Origin: an uncultured Hoeflea sp.
GTDB lineage: Bacteria; Pseudomonadota; Alphaproteobacteria; Rhizobiales; Rhizobiaceae
Reading direction: 5' to 3'
DNA length: 64,000 nt
Assembly: GCF_947501405.1 (NCBI RefSeq)
Contig: NZ_CANMVK010000002.1
Location: 310,001 to 374,000, forward strand
Shown here: positions 35,283-45,283 of the stretch, one piece after another
Numbering within the stretch: the stretch's first letter is position 1
Layout of the letters: every line of letters starts with the position of its first letter
Position numbers and translations under genes: made by a program
Notes under the pieces: model-generated
The model's input: only the letters and a program-made list of their open reading frames with translations
Database searches by the model: none
Told to the model about the DNA's origin: nothing

Positions 35283-36023
35283 ATGGATTCCGCCGATACC
35301 GATCATCCCCAGCACCAGCAGGATCCGTCCCGAAAGGCGGCGTCCGGCGGTGGCGGCAGGTTGGCAGGATCGACCGCTGATCTGTTTCCCAAGCTGGTGG
35401 CGATGCAGCGCCAAAGCGTATGCGCCGGATTTGCCGTACTCGCCGCAAGGGCCCAGACGCTTCTGGTGACCGGCAAGCTGACGGCGCGGATGGTCAGCCC
35501 GGGCGCCGAGGATATGGTCGCCGATCTGATCGAGCGGCAAACGGCTTTCCTGTTGACCCATCTGAGCGGCTCGCCGCGGCCGCTGCTCTACGTCGCCGAT
35601 CCCGGCAGCGTCGCCCGGCCGTCGCCGGCAGTGTTGCTCAAGGCGACGTCTGATGGCCGCACAGATCTTTTGATGCCGGTCAATCTCGGCGCCATGGGCA
35701 ACGGCTATGTGGCGTTCTTCGGCGTCGGCGCCGCCATCGACAATGAGTTGCTGATGGACGTTCACCGCAAATCGCTCTCGGTCATGCGCGAGGCCCAGCG
35801 CCTGGCCTATGGGGTGATGCCGACGCGCGACAAGCTCAATGACCGCGAGATCGAATGCCTGCAACTGGTGGGCAACGGCATGAAGAGCGAAGCGATTGGC
35901 GAGCGGCTCGACCTGTCGGTTCACACCGTCAACGCCTATCTCGGATCCGCCACCACCAAACTCGACGCGGTCAACCGTATCCAGGCCATCGCCAAGGCGA
36001 TCCGGCTCGGCATCATCGCCTGA
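35283..36023 (+). CDS. visR: LuxR-type flagellar master regulator VisR
   Basis: A 246-residue partner of VisN. A disordered N-terminal 25 residues precede a GAF-like sensor region (about 35-165) and a C-terminal LuxR helix-turn-helix (about 180-240, LNDREIECLQLVGNGMKSE). I chose ATG 35283 because AGGG lies nine bases upstream; TTG 35274 would add three residues but has no ribosome site. VisNR acts as a complex, so both are needed. Confidence 0.91.
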   Translation: MDSADTDHPQHQQDPSRKAASGGGGRLAGSTADLFPKLVAMQRQSVCAGFAVLAARAQTLLVTGKLTARMVSPGAEDMVADLIERQTAFLLTHLSGSPRPLLYVADPGSVARPSPAVLLKATSDGRTDLLMPVNLGAMGNGYVAFFGVGAAIDNELLMDVHRKSLSVMREAQRLAYGVMPTRDKLNDREIECLQLVGNGMKSEAIGERLDLSVHTVNAYLGSATTKLDAVNRIQAIAKAIRLGIIA

Positions 36024-36093
36024 CCCTTCCCTTGCGGGACGGTTGATTGGTTGCTTCCGGACGATCTGGCAATCGAACTTGAGGCTGAACGGA

Positions 36094-36546
36094 TCAGGCC
36101 GCCGGGCGGGCGATCCTCATGGCCGGCGTGAACGGCCGGAACGCTGCGGCGCGCAGGCTTTCGGCCAGAAATTCGGTATTGGTCTGCGGATCGGTGCTGG
36201 GCGCATCAAAGGCGATGTGATTGATCTCGACGCCGCCGCAATCATGCTCGAGCGTCAGCCGGGCATAGATGGTCACCCCCTTGGGGCGGATTTCCAGGTC
36301 GAGCACCACCCGCGGCTGGCCGCCCCAATCGAGGTAGTAGTCGCCGCCAATTCCCAGCTTCACCGTTCCGGGGAGAAAAAACATCTCCGCTGCGGAAGCC
36401 ACCAGATCCGACAGGTCGCCATGCCGCTCGAAGCGCAGCATCGAAATCAGGTCGGCGACGTCGATCAGGCGCAATTCGCTGGCGACGGTGCAGATTGCAT
36501 CGGCGATGATCTTTTCCCGTTCTGACGAAAAGGGGCATTGCTTCAT
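36094..36546 (-). CDS. Conserved rhizobial flagellar-cluster protein of unknown function
   Basis: A 150-residue soluble protein with no recognised motif, last gene of the leftward motA-fliM-fliN-fliG-flhB operon and overlapping flhB by 4 bp. A gene of similar size sits here in other rhizobia. The segment [18 protein letters not shown] suggests a beta-sandwich. Location implies a flagellar role, but nothing specific is visible. Confidence 0.75.
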   Translation of the reverse strand: MKQCPFSSEREKIIADAICTVASELRLIDVADLISMLRFERHGDLSDLVASAAEMFFLPGTVKLGIGGDYYLDWGGQPRVVLDLEIRPKGVTIYARLTLEHDCGGVEINHIAFDAPSTDPQTNTEFLAESLRAAAFRPFTPAMRIARPAA

Positions 36547-37640
36547 GGTCGGGCGCCTGCGGGTTTGGATGTGGATTTGTCTGCGTAGATCCGGTGAATC
36601 AGTTCGGCCACAGCCTTGTAGAACACCGCAGGAATGAAACTATCCACCGAGACTTGCGCAAACATGGAGCGGGCGAGCGGTGGATCCTCGAAAACCGGAA
36701 TTCCGTGCGCTTCGGCGACTTCGCGAATCTTGAGCGCGATCAGGTCCTGGCCCTTGGCGATCACCATCGGCGCACCGCCTTCTTCGGGCACATAGCGCAG
36801 CGCCACCGCGAAATGGGTCGGGTTGGCGATCACCATGGTGGCGCGTGGCACATCGGCGATCATCCGTCGCCGCGCCCGGTCGCGCGCCAGCGAGCGCTGC
36901 CGCGCCTTGATAATCGGATCGCCGTCCGATTGCTTGAGTTCGTCCTTGATCTCCTGCTTGGTCATCCTGAGATCGGCATTCCAGCTATAGCGCGTCCACA
37001 ACAGGTCGATCACCGCCAGCAACGCAGTGCAGATCAGCACCACGGTCACCACCTTGCCGGCAAGCCGCCCCATGTCCGGTGCGACCAGCAACGGGTCCAT
37101 GAACATGAAGTCCAGCGAGCGAAGATATTCGGTCTGCATCGCCGTGGCCACGATCGCCGACACCACCACGATCTTGAACATCGACTTGGCGAATTCGACC
37201 ATGCCCTTTGCGCCGTAGATACGGCCGAACCCCTTGGCGATCGAGATTCGCTCGAGTTTGGGCTGGATCCGGTCGAGCACGGGGCTGGGCATGTTCTGCA
37301 ACACCGAGGCTGCGATGCCGAATCCCATCAGCAGCGAGAACGCCGGCAGCATCACCACTCCGGCTTCGAAAAACAGAAGCTGGAACAGCGCCACCGCGTC
37401 GCCGCCATTGTTGAGCCGCCAGGCGTCGGACTGGTCAAAAAGATCGCGCAGTGTGATCGAGAAGCGGCTTGCGCCCGCGGGCAGGAAGAACACCAGAAAC
37501 ACCAGCATGCCAAGCGTCGAGGCAAACACCGGCACTTCGCGGCTGAAGGGCACATTGCCCTTGTCCACCGCATCCCGGAGTTTCTTTTCCGTGGGTTCTT
37601 CTGTTTTGCTGTCTTTGTCCTGGTCTGCGCCTTCTGCCAT
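36543..37640 (-). CDS. flhB: Flagellar export switch protein FlhB
   Basis: A 365-residue export-gate protein. Four membrane segments lie between about 30 and 210, and the cytosolic domain has the autocleavage motif N273-P274-T275-H276. Cleavage switches export from rod/hook to filament substrates, in contact with FliK. Full length, highly charged N terminus. Twelve bases downstream of fliG in the same operon. Confidence 0.97.
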   Translation of the reverse strand: MAEGADQDKDSKTEEPTEKKLRDAVDKGNVPFSREVPVFASTLGMLVFLVFFLPAGASRFSITLRDLFDQSDAWRLNNGGDAVALFQLLFFEAGVVMLPAFSLLMGFGIAASVLQNMPSPVLDRIQPKLERISIAKGFGRIYGAKGMVEFAKSMFKIVVVSAIVATAMQTEYLRSLDFMFMDPLLVAPDMGRLAGKVVTVVLICTALLAVIDLLWTRYSWNADLRMTKQEIKDELKQSDGDPIIKARQRSLARDRARRRMIADVPRATMVIANPTHFAVALRYVPEEGGAPMVIAKGQDLIALKIREVAEAHGIPVFEDPPLARSMFAQVSVDSFIPAVFYKAVAELIHRIYADKSTSKPAGARP

Positions 37641-37652
37641 CTGGGCTCAGGC

Positions 37653-38699
37653 TCAGGCAGCTTCTGCGGTCGCTTGCGCGGCCTCGCGCAGCGTCAACTG
37701 ATCAAGCCCCGCCAGCCGGATCGCCTCCTGGGCGACGGTTCGGCGTGCAACCGCGATCTCTCGCGCGCTGGCTCCGGCCTCACCCGAAGCCAGATCGGAT
37801 TCGATCATCCGCCGCTGCCTTGCGCCGATGGCTGAGAGCACCGCTTCGCGCAACTCATTGTTGGCGCCGCGCAGCGAGGTGGTGATGATGTCGCCGGAAA
37901 TGTCATTAAACAGCGTCACCCGGCTGCGCTGCGGCATCAACACGATGTCGTCGAACAGGAAGATGCGCGGCCGCACCTTGTCCACCGCGGATTTGGAAAC
38001 GGTCTCAAGCGCGCCCAACAGCGATTCCACATCGGGCTTGGACAACTCGTTCATGATCTCGGCCACCTTGACCGAGCCGGTGTTGGCCCGTTCCGCTTCC
38101 ATCTCGTTGACCAGATCGCGCACTCGCGCTTCGATAATCTCGGCGGCGCGCGGGTTGACGTTCTTGAGGTCCACCGCCCGGCGCACGATGTCGACCCGGT
38201 TGCTCTCGGGGATCTGCATCAATGTCTTGCCGGCGAATTCCGTGGGCAGCATCGATACGATATAGGCCGCCGTCTGCGGATGTTCGTCCTGCAGGAACCG
38301 GCCCACACGGCCGGGATCCGCATCCTGCAACCGTTCCCACACCGTGGTCTCGTAGCTTTCGAACTGGGCGCGGCGGCCCAGCAATCCGTCGACCTCGTCC
38401 GGCGTCAGGCCCTCTTCGAGAATGCCTTCCATGGCCTTGGCGTTGTCCATCAACCCCGTGCCTTCGCTGAACAGGTCCTCGAATTCATTGACCAATTCGA
38501 TCAGTTCCTGCGGCTTGATCGTGCGCAGGCTCTGGGCCTTTTTGATGATTTCCTGCAACTCGTCTTGCTCGAAAAACTTCAAGAGCTTGCCGGCAATCGG
38601 CTTGCCCATGGCGAGAAGCACCGCGGCCGCTTTTTCCGATGGCGAAAGCTCTGCTGTGCTGTTGGCATCTGCGGCGTCGAAATCGTCATACATCGCCAT
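37653..38699 (-). CDS. fliG: Flagellar motor switch protein FliG
   Basis: A 348-residue C-ring protein that contacts MotA and generates torque. N domain from about 20, middle-domain EHPQ motif (DEHPQTAAYIVSMLP, about 138-152), C-terminal torque helix with charged residues near 285-300. Located one base after fliN. Normal length. Confidence 0.96.
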   Translation of the reverse strand: MAMYDDFDAADANSTAELSPSEKAAAVLLAMGKPIAGKLLKFFEQDELQEIIKKAQSLRTIKPQELIELVNEFEDLFSEGTGLMDNAKAMEGILEEGLTPDEVDGLLGRRAQFESYETTVWERLQDADPGRVGRFLQDEHPQTAAYIVSMLPTEFAGKTLMQIPESNRVDIVRRAVDLKNVNPRAAEIIEARVRDLVNEMEAERANTGSVKVAEIMNELSKPDVESLLGALETVSKSAVDKVRPRIFLFDDIVLMPQRSRVTLFNDISGDIITTSLRGANNELREAVLSAIGARQRRMIESDLASGEAGASAREIAVARRTVAQEAIRLAGLDQLTLREAAQATAEAA

Positions 38700-38700
38700 G

Positions 38701-39435
38701 TCAGTCAGTCTTTTTCTGTGGTGCGCCGATCACTTCGATGATCCGTACGGCAAACCTGGACTCGTCGGTCTCGTGCACGGTGATCTCGCCGCGCCCGATC
38801 ATCTTGCCGTTGACCATGATTTCCACGGGTTCGCCGATCTTCCGGTCAAGCGCGATCGTAGCACCTTCCGCAAGGTCCATCAGCGACGACACGGCCATCC
38901 GGCTCGATCCTAAAATGATCTGAACATCGATCGGAATGCCGAGCACCAGATCGACCCGGGTATTTTCGCCGGTGGCGCCCAGCTGCTGGGCGGCTGCATT
39001 GGCCTGCGCGCCGAAATCCGCGCCGCCGCCGAAATCGCTGCCCAGTCCCGCGGCAGCCGGTTCAGGTGCGCCCAATCCCGGCGAGTCCAGTCCCGGAGCT
39101 CCCAGGTCGGGCGCGCCCAGGTCCGGAGCGCCCGGCATGTCCAGGCCGCCGTCGCCGAATTCGCTCATGTCGAGACCGCCTGCCGCCGGGGCATCGCCGA
39201 TGTTGAACGGATCGTCGGTTCCGGCCGCGTCCCCGCCCTCGCCAATATCCGCCCCGAAATCAGACCCGAAGGCCGCTGCCCCACCCATGCCATCCACGCT
39301 TTCATTATCAAGCACCGGTTCGTCACCGGCATCTTTTTTCAAGACACCACGAAGATCGCCAACGGCTTCATCGATTGCGCTGTCATCCAGCGGTCCCGGT
39401 TCGAGGTCGTCGTCAGTTGCGTTTTCGCCAGCCAT
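38701..39435 (-). CDS. fliN: Flagellar motor switch protein FliN with long repetitive N terminus
   Basis: A 244-residue protein. The C-terminal 85 residues (about 160-240) are a SpoA domain ([39 protein letters not shown]) that builds the C-ring. The first 155 residues are acidic and low-complexity, with a Leu-Gly-Ala-Pro-(Asp/Gly/Glu) repeat at about 93-117 and further Asp-Phe-Gly units. Alphaproteobacterial FliN often has an N-terminal extension; this one is strongly repetitive. Confidence 0.93.
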   Translation of the reverse strand: MAGENATDDDLEPGPLDDSAIDEAVGDLRGVLKKDAGDEPVLDNESVDGMGGAAAFGSDFGADIGEGGDAAGTDDPFNIGDAPAAGGLDMSEFGDGGLDMPGAPDLGAPDLGAPGLDSPGLGAPEPAAAGLGSDFGGGADFGAQANAAAQQLGATGENTRVDLVLGIPIDVQIILGSSRMAVSSLMDLAEGATIALDRKIGEPVEIMVNGKMIGRGEITVHETDESRFAVRIIEVIGAPQKKTD

Positions 39436-39494
39436 CAGCCCTTATCCCGTCTCAAGCTTGCCCGGAGCCTTCGGCCCTGCTCGCCCGCCCCGCT

Positions 39495-40454
39495 TCAGGA
39501 GAACTCCGATCTCCAGTTTTCATCCGGCCCGGCCTGCCGTTCGATCTTGACCATGTAGCGCGATCCCGCGCGCCCCAGCGCGCAGGTGTAAAGCGCCTTG
39601 CCGTTGGCGCTTAGCGTTACCTCGATGTCGCCATTGTCGGCAAAGCCGATCAGGTCGCCCGGCTGCAACCGGCTGATGTCGCCCAGCGGCAACGGTGCAA
39701 GTGCCACCGCCGCCTTGAGATCGACCTGCGAGCGCGAGACCCGTTCGCTCAGCCGTTCGGCCCATTCGCCTTTTTCCTGAAGCGCCGCCTTGCGGCCCTT
39801 CGGTGTTTTCAGGACCGTTTTGAGCAGCAGCGCCTGCGGCAGCACCAGCGTCAGCGGTGCGGTGACGGCGCCGAACTCAAGATCGATGGTGATGGCCGCG
39901 GAGTGAAAGTTCGGCCGCGGATCGTCCTCTTCCGGCGGCATCTCCGATTGCGGCTTGTCGACCCCGGATTTGGAACGGGGATCGTCGGTGACGAGGTCGA
40001 GCAGAGACTCGTTCAACTGCTCGAACACCACCAGTGACATGTCGAGTTCGATGCCCGACAGCGGGCGGGCGGCGATGGAGAGGTCATCGGGGTCCGATCC
40101 GCCCAGCAGGCATTCCACCAGCCCGATGATCAACTGGGTGCCGCACAGCGCCGAAATGTCCTTGGACCAGCCAGAGATGCGGGCTTCGCAATAAACCGCA
40201 TTCAATCCCAGATCGGTGAGCAGGTCGCGCCGGCGCCCCTGAAGGATGTCGCCCGGACGCGCCACGAGTTGCACCCCGGTCGCCTCGTAAAAGGCTGTCT
40301 CGAGCAGCGGGCACAGCCCCGCAAGCATGTTTTGGCAGCTGAGCTCGATGACGTCGGTGTCGCCCTTGGCGCCGATCATCCGGTCGAGCAGCTCCTGATC
40401 GAGACCGCCGTGGCTTTGGGCGTCAGGTGCGGGATCTTTGGTGGCCGCGCTCAT
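39495..40454 (-). CDS. fliM: Flagellar motor switch protein FliM
   Basis: A 319-residue C-ring protein. The middle domain (about 40-225) and C-terminal SpoA domain (about 235-315, LGDISRLQPGDLIGF) are present. The N-terminal CheY-binding EIDALL-type motif is not obvious; the start has a divergent LDQELLDRMIG segment, as in other rhizobia. Four bases downstream of motA. Confidence 0.9.
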   Translation of the reverse strand: MSAATKDPAPDAQSHGGLDQELLDRMIGAKGDTDVIELSCQNMLAGLCPLLETAFYEATGVQLVARPGDILQGRRRDLLTDLGLNAVYCEARISGWSKDISALCGTQLIIGLVECLLGGSDPDDLSIAARPLSGIELDMSLVVFEQLNESLLDLVTDDPRSKSGVDKPQSEMPPEEDDPRPNFHSAAITIDLEFGAVTAPLTLVLPQALLLKTVLKTPKGRKAALQEKGEWAERLSERVSRSQVDLKAAVALAPLPLGDISRLQPGDLIGFADNGDIEVTLSANGKALYTCALGRAGSRYMVKIERQAGPDENWRSEFS

Positions 40455-40458
40455 CTGA

Positions 40459-41337
40459 TCAAGCCGCCTGTGCGTCGCCGCCGCCGCCGGGGTTCATCAT
40501 TTCCTGCTCGACCGCATCGATCGACGGGCGTTCGTAGGAGGAAATGGTCTTGCGGCCATGCTCCAGCGCCACCTGCGGCACCGAGCCGTTCATATAGGCA
40601 AGCAGGGTCTGCTTGACGATGGTGTAGAGCCGGTTCTGCTTGGTGCGGACGATCTTGATGTTGGCGGCGATCGGTCCGAACACGCAATAGGACAAGAAGA
40701 TACCCAGCATGGTGCCCACCAGTGCCGCGCCGATCAATCCGCCCAGCACGGCGGGAGATTCATTGATTGCCGCCATGGCTTTGATCACGCCCAAAACGGC
40801 AGCGATAATGCCCAGCGCCGGGCAGGCGTCTGACATGGTGCTCATCGCGTTGTAGGGCTTGAGCCGGTCATAGGCGATGGTCTGAATTTCCTCATCCATC
40901 AGCGCCTCGATTTCATGCGGGCGGGCGTTGCCGATGATGATCAGCCGCACATAATCGCAGATGAACGAGGTCAGTTCCTTGTTCTTCAGAATGGTCGGGG
41001 CGGACTGGAACAGCTCGGATTCTTCAGGATTGTCGATGTGGCTTTCGATCTCGTTGCGGCTTTTGGTCCGCAGATCGCGCATCAGCGAATACAAGATGCT
41101 CAGCGTGTCGAGATATTCGCGCTCCTTGGGCACCGTGTTCTTGAACGCTTCGCCCAGCGCCTTCATCGTGTCCTTGATCACCTTGACCGGATTGGACATC
41201 ACGAACCCGCCCACCGCGGCGCCGCCGATGATCACCAGCTCGAACGGCTGGTTGAGCACGCCGAGCTTGCCGCCCATGGCCATGAAGCCGCCAAGCACGC
41301 ACCCCAGCGTGATAACCAGCCCGATAATGATGTTCAT
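40459..41337 (-). CDS. motA: Flagellar stator protein MotA
   Basis: A 292-residue inner-membrane stator subunit with four membrane segments (about 1-22, 30-50, 170-190, 200-222) and a large cytosolic loop that meets FliG. The start [20 protein letters not shown] is family-typical, so I use the ATG at 41337 and not the longer frame from 41370. First gene of the leftward operon; its partner motB is 15 kb away beyond the flagellin genes, as in Sinorhizobium. Confidence 0.96.
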   Translation of the reverse strand: MNIIIGLVITLGCVLGGFMAMGGKLGVLNQPFELVIIGGAAVGGFVMSNPVKVIKDTMKALGEAFKNTVPKEREYLDTLSILYSLMRDLRTKSRNEIESHIDNPEESELFQSAPTILKNKELTSFICDYVRLIIIGNARPHEIEALMDEEIQTIAYDRLKPYNAMSTMSDACPALGIIAAVLGVIKAMAAINESPAVLGGLIGAALVGTMLGIFLSYCVFGPIAANIKIVRTKQNRLYTIVKQTLLAYMNGSVPQVALEHGRKTISSYERPSIDAVEQEMMNPGGGGDAQAA

Positions 41338-41512
41338 GATATCCCGCCGCTTGAATGAAACAGGCCTCATGTCCTACGGGGCGAGCCTTGTGTGAAGCTG
41401 AATCTGGAGCTTTGGGAAACGCTTTGCCAACGACCTACAGCTTCGCGCAAGCAAGGCGGCCTAAACCGGGACATGCATGGGGAGAGCCGCGCCGATTTGC
41501 GGTCGCGAACCC

Positions 41513-41584
41513 TCCCGCTGGACCAACCTCGGGTCATCCCGCTGGATCAACCGCGGGGCGTCCCGCTGGATCAAACAAGGGCCA
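41513..41584 (+). repeat. 24-bp tandem repeat, three copies
   Basis: Three adjacent 24-base units start at 41513, 41537 and 41561, each beginning TCCCGCTGGA(C/T)CAA. They lie in the motA/DUF1217-gene divergent region. In the frame of the downstream gene they read as octapeptides PLDQPRVI, PLDQPRGV, PLDQTRAN. Differences between copies are mainly at third codon positions, which hints at translation. Confidence 0.85.
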
Positions 41585-41589
41585 ATCCG

Positions 41590-42372
41590 GTGACATCGAC
41601 CTACACCAGCTACCGCCTGATCGCCAGGGACATTCCAAGCTCGATCGAACGCATCGCCAGCGAGCCGCAGATCAAGCGCGAGAGCGAGTACTATCTGTCG
41701 CGGATTTCCGAGATCAAGTCGGTCGACGAATTCATGGCCGACAGCCGGATCTACAACTACGCCATGAAGGCGCATGGGCTTGAAGAGATGTCCTATGCCA
41801 AGGCCTTTATTCGCAAGGTGCTCACTGAAGGCGTGGATGACGAAGGCGCGTTCGCCAACCAGCTCGCCGATTCCCGCTACAAGGACTTCGCCGAAGCCTT
41901 CAATTTCGCCCGCCACGGTTCTACGGCAACCATCTTTACAAAGGCGCAGCAGGGCACGGTCGACAAATACCACCGCCTCACGCTCGAAGAGGAGGCGGGT
42001 GCCGACAACACCGGCGTCCGGCTGGCGCTCTATTTCGAGCGAACCGCCCCGGAAATCTCCTCGGTTTACACCATCCTCGCCGACACCGCTCTGGGTGATG
42101 TGGTGCGCACGGCGCTCGGTATTCCCGCCGAACTCGCCGGCTCCGACATCGACAAGCAGGCAGACCTGATTAACTCGCGTCTCGACATCGAGGATTTCAA
42201 GGACCCTGAGAAACTCTCCAAGTTTCTCGACCGTTTCACCGCCTTGTGGGAGCTCGAAAACCCTTCGGCCGGCACGGTCGATTCCAGCATGCTCTTCAGT
42301 TCCTCGACCGGGTTCGGCATTAGCCCGGAATTGATGTTGGAGCTCAACAATCTCAAGCTGGGAGGCCGCTGA
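41590..42372 (+). CDS. DUF1217 family flagellar-cluster protein
   Basis: A 260-residue protein opening TSTYTSYRLIARDI, with KSVDEFMADSRIYNYAMKAHG (about 37-57). The family is fixed at this spot, between motA and flgF, in rhizobial flagellar clusters; its exact role in assembly is unknown. I chose GTG 41590, preceded by AAGGG and matching the family start. The open frame continues upstream through the 24-bp repeat to ATG 41473 or GTG 41392, so an N-terminal extension with octapeptide repeats is possible. Shares one base with flgF. Confidence 0.85.
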   Translation: MTSTYTSYRLIARDIPSSIERIASEPQIKRESEYYLSRISEIKSVDEFMADSRIYNYAMKAHGLEEMSYAKAFIRKVLTEGVDDEGAFANQLADSRYKDFAEAFNFARHGSTATIFTKAQQGTVDKYHRLTLEEEAGADNTGVRLALYFERTAPEISSVYTILADTALGDVVRTALGIPAELAGSDIDKQADLINSRLDIEDFKDPEKLSKFLDRFTALWELENPSAGTVDSSMLFSSSTGFGISPELMLELNNLKLGGR

Positions 42373-43097
42373 TGCAGGGTTCGCTCTATGTCGCCCTGTC
42401 GTCGCAGATCGCTCTTGAGCGGCGAATGACAACCCTGGCCGACAACGTCGCCAACGCCAACACCACCGGTTTCCGCGCCACCGAGGTGAAGTTCAACGAA
42501 GTGCTTGCCGACACCGGCACATCCGACGTGTCCTTCGTCAATCAGGGCAGGGACTTTCTCTCCACCGAGAGCGGCGGTTTGCGCACCACCGGCAGCATGC
42601 TCGATTTCGCCATTCGCGGCGAGGCCTGGTTCATGATCGAAACCCCCACCGGGCAAATGCTCACCCGTGACGGGCGCTTCTCGATCACCGAGGCCGGGGA
42701 ACTGGTCAACATTAACGGCTATCCGGTGCTCGACCCAGGCGGCGCGCCGATCCAGCTCAATCCGAACGGCGATCCGCCAAAGGCCGGCCGTGACGGCGGC
42801 CTCACCCAGGACGGGGTGCGCATCGGCGCAATCGGCCTCTATCAGGCTGATCTGAGCCAGGGTTACCAGCGTCAGGGCTCGCTCGGCGTGGTGCCCGCTG
42901 TCCCGCCGGAACCGATTGTCGACACCGCCGGAACCGGTCTGTTGCAAGGCTATGTCGAGGATTCCAACGTCAATCCTGTATCCGAGATGAGCCGCTTGAT
43001 CATGGTGTCACGGGCCTTCGAAAGCGCAACCTCCATGATGCGGTCCACAGAGGATGTCTTCAAGGAAGCCATCCGGACGCTCGGCAGCGGCAGATGA
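42372..43097 (+). CDS. flgF: Flagellar basal-body rod protein FlgF
   Basis: A 241-residue proximal rod protein. Seen: the rod motif LADNVANANTTGFRATEV (about 18-35), AWFMIETPTGQMLTRDG and the C-terminal MSRLIMVSRAFESATSMM helix. Exported by the flagellar type III system without a signal peptide. ATG 42372 overlaps the preceding TGA by one base. Confidence 0.95.
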   Translation: MQGSLYVALSSQIALERRMTTLADNVANANTTGFRATEVKFNEVLADTGTSDVSFVNQGRDFLSTESGGLRTTGSMLDFAIRGEAWFMIETPTGQMLTRDGRFSITEAGELVNINGYPVLDPGGAPIQLNPNGDPPKAGRDGGLTQDGVRIGAIGLYQADLSQGYQRQGSLGVVPAVPPEPIVDTAGTGLLQGYVEDSNVNPVSEMSRLIMVSRAFESATSMMRSTEDVFKEAIRTLGSGR

Positions 43098-43152
43098 TCC
43101 TTATCGCCAATTCCCGCTGCTGTCGCGGTAGTGCGCCGATGGCGTCAAAGCC

Positions 43153-44529
43153 GTGAGCGGACGTCAGGCGCTTGCCAGGCTGGCCTGCGAGGTACAGAGC
43201 TTCGCGCGTCCGGAAAACGCGTTCGACGTTTCGGGCACGGTCACGTCGGTGGCTCCGGGCCGCTGCGTCATTGCCGGCCTGTCGCGCCATGTCCGGATCG
43301 GCGATTACGTGGCGTTCCGCCAGCACGATGGCGTGAAACTCGCCGAAGTTGTCAGCCTCGGCCCCGAAGAGTTGATCGCCTGCCCGGTCGATGGCGCCTC
43401 CCAGGTCGCCATCGGCGAGCGCGCCTGGCGTCGCGGCGCCTTCCGGCTGATGCCCGACAGCAGTTGGTGCGGCCGCACCATCAATGCCCTGGGTGAAGCG
43501 GTGGACGGGCTCGGGCCGCTGCAACAGGGTGCGGTGCCACGCGCCGTGACCGGCACCCCGCCGCGATCGATGCTGCGCCAGCGCGTTTCCTCACCGTTGC
43601 GCACCGGCATTCGGGTGGTCGATGTCTTCACGCCGATCTGCCAGGGCCAGCGTCTTGGCGTCTTCGCCGGGTCGGGCGTGGGCAAGTCGACTTTGCTGTC
43701 GATGTTCGCCAAGGCCGCCGATTTCGATCGCGCCGTGGTCGCTCTGGTCGGCGAACGCGGCCGCGAAGTCCGTGAATTCATCGAAGACACGCTGGGCGAC
43801 AACATGGCCAAGACTGTCGCCGTGGTCGCCACCAGCGATGAAAGCCCGATGCTGCGCAAGCTCGCGCCGCTGACCGCCGTCGCCGTCGCCGAACATTTCC
43901 GCGACCAGGGCGAAAACGTGCTGCTGATCATCGACAGTCTCACCCGTTTCGCCCATGCCTTGCGCGAAATCGGTATGGCCGCGGGCGAACCGCCGGTGGC
44001 GCGCGGCTATCCGGCCTCCGTCTTTACAGCTCTGCCCGGCCTGCTTGAGCGCGCCGGACCCGGTCCGCAAGGCGCCGGCGCCATTACCGCGGTTGTTTCG
44101 ATCCTGGTCGATGGCGACAATCACAACGATCCGGTGGCCGATTCCGCCCGCGGTATTCTCGATGGCCATCTGGTGCTTGATCGCGCGCTGGCCGATGAAG
44201 GCCGTTACCCTCCGGTCAATCCGCTCACTTCGATCTCGAGGCTGGCGCGCAAGGCCTGGCGCGGCGACGAGGAAAAGCTGGTCATGCGGCTCAAGGCGCT
44301 GATCCACCGCTATGAGGAAACCCGTGATCTCAGGCTGATCGGCGGCTACCGCGCCGGCACCGACGCCGAGCTCGACATGGCCATCAAACAGGCGCCGGTG
44401 ATCTACGAAATCCTGCGCCAGTCCCCGGAACAACCGGCCAGCGCCGATGCGTTCGCCGAGCTTGCTGAAGCCATGAAGGCGGCGGCCGGCGTTGCCACGC
44501 CGGCTCCCAAGGAAAGGACATCACCGTGA
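43153..44529 (+). CDS. fliI: Flagellum-specific ATPase FliI
   Basis: A 458-residue export ATPase. Walker A GSGVGKST at 173-180, Walker B VLLIIDSLTRFAHA (about 256-269), and GYPASVFTALPGLLERAG. It energises and unloads export substrates with FliH, whose likely homologue lies downstream of the flagellin genes. GTG start at 43153. Overlaps the next gene by 4 bp. Confidence 0.95.
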   Translation: MSGRQALARLACEVQSFARPENAFDVSGTVTSVAPGRCVIAGLSRHVRIGDYVAFRQHDGVKLAEVVSLGPEELIACPVDGASQVAIGERAWRRGAFRLMPDSSWCGRTINALGEAVDGLGPLQQGAVPRAVTGTPPRSMLRQRVSSPLRTGIRVVDVFTPICQGQRLGVFAGSGVGKSTLLSMFAKAADFDRAVVALVGERGREVREFIEDTLGDNMAKTVAVVATSDESPMLRKLAPLTAVAVAEHFRDQGENVLLIIDSLTRFAHALREIGMAAGEPPVARGYPASVFTALPGLLERAGPGPQGAGAITAVVSILVDGDNHNDPVADSARGILDGHLVLDRALADEGRYPPVNPLTSISRLARKAWRGDEEKLVMRLKALIHRYEETRDLRLIGGYRAGTDAELDMAIKQAPVIYEILRQSPEQPASADAFAELAEAMKAAAGVATPAPKERTSP

Positions 44530-45116
44530 GTGAAGACAAGCTGGAAACCGGCGGCGACGAAGCGGAGGTGCTTGAAGCCGGCCCAAACAGCCGCGAGCGC
44601 CGTGCCGCCCGCAAACGCACCGGTGACCGGGCCCTGGCAGTCGCCGGGTTCACCCTGGCGACGGCTGCGGCGTTTTTCCCGTGGTATGTGTTTTTCAATC
44701 AGGAGAGTTTCGGCATTGCCCCGATGGGCTACAGCGAGACCCGCGACCTGCCCGAAACGCAAGGCCGCTCGGTGGTCAGCGTGTCGCCGCTGGCCATCCC
44801 CGATGGCAGCGATGGCGCTCCCGAAGAGGCGTCTGCCTTTGACCCGATCGTGACCGCCACCGTGCCCGGCGAGGGCGGCGAAAGCGCCGGCTCGACCGCA
44901 GCCATCGAGGCCGATCCCAATCAGTCCTTCCCCGGCAAGCCTCTCTACCGGCTGCTCCATGTCGCAAACGGCCGGGCGCTGATCGAGGACAAGACCGGCA
45001 TGTACATCGTCCGTGTCGGTTCCGTTCTGCCCGACAATTCGCGTCTGGCGACCCTCGAACAGCGCGATGGCCGATGGGTGATCGTGACCTCGAACGGCGA
45101 AGTCATTCCGCGATGA
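44526..45116 (+). CDS. Conserved single-span membrane protein of the flagellar cluster
   Basis: A 196-residue protein with a basic start, one membrane segment (about 38-58, ending FFPWYVFFN) and a periplasmic C-terminal domain (about 140-195, YRLLHVANGRALIEDKTG). A similar gene stands between fliI and flgB in Sinorhizobium. Function not known to me. GTG start in the fliI stop, with AAGGAAAGGA upstream. Confidence 0.8.
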   Translation: MSEDKLETGGDEAEVLEAGPNSRERRAARKRTGDRALAVAGFTLATAAAFFPWYVFFNQESFGIAPMGYSETRDLPETQGRSVVSVSPLAIPDGSDGAPEEASAFDPIVTATVPGEGGESAGSTAAIEADPNQSFPGKPLYRLLHVANGRALIEDKTGMYIVRVGSVLPDNSRLATLEQRDGRWVIVTSNGEVIPR

Positions 45117-45283
45117 GCGCGGCCGCCGCCGGCTCCGGACCCCGGCCATCCGGGCTGCGGGGAGCCGTCGGTAAGGCACGCACAAGATTGACCGCATAGC
45201 CTCCAGATCTGCCCCGGCACGGGCTTGGCAATTGTCTCGCACAGGCCGCCCGGCCGAGGCCCGACACAGGACGGAGACATGCG

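Noticed and set aside
41513-41584. 24-bp repeats as a CRISPR or replication iteron
   Set aside because: Units abut with no spacers, there are only three copies, and no cas or replication gene is nearby.
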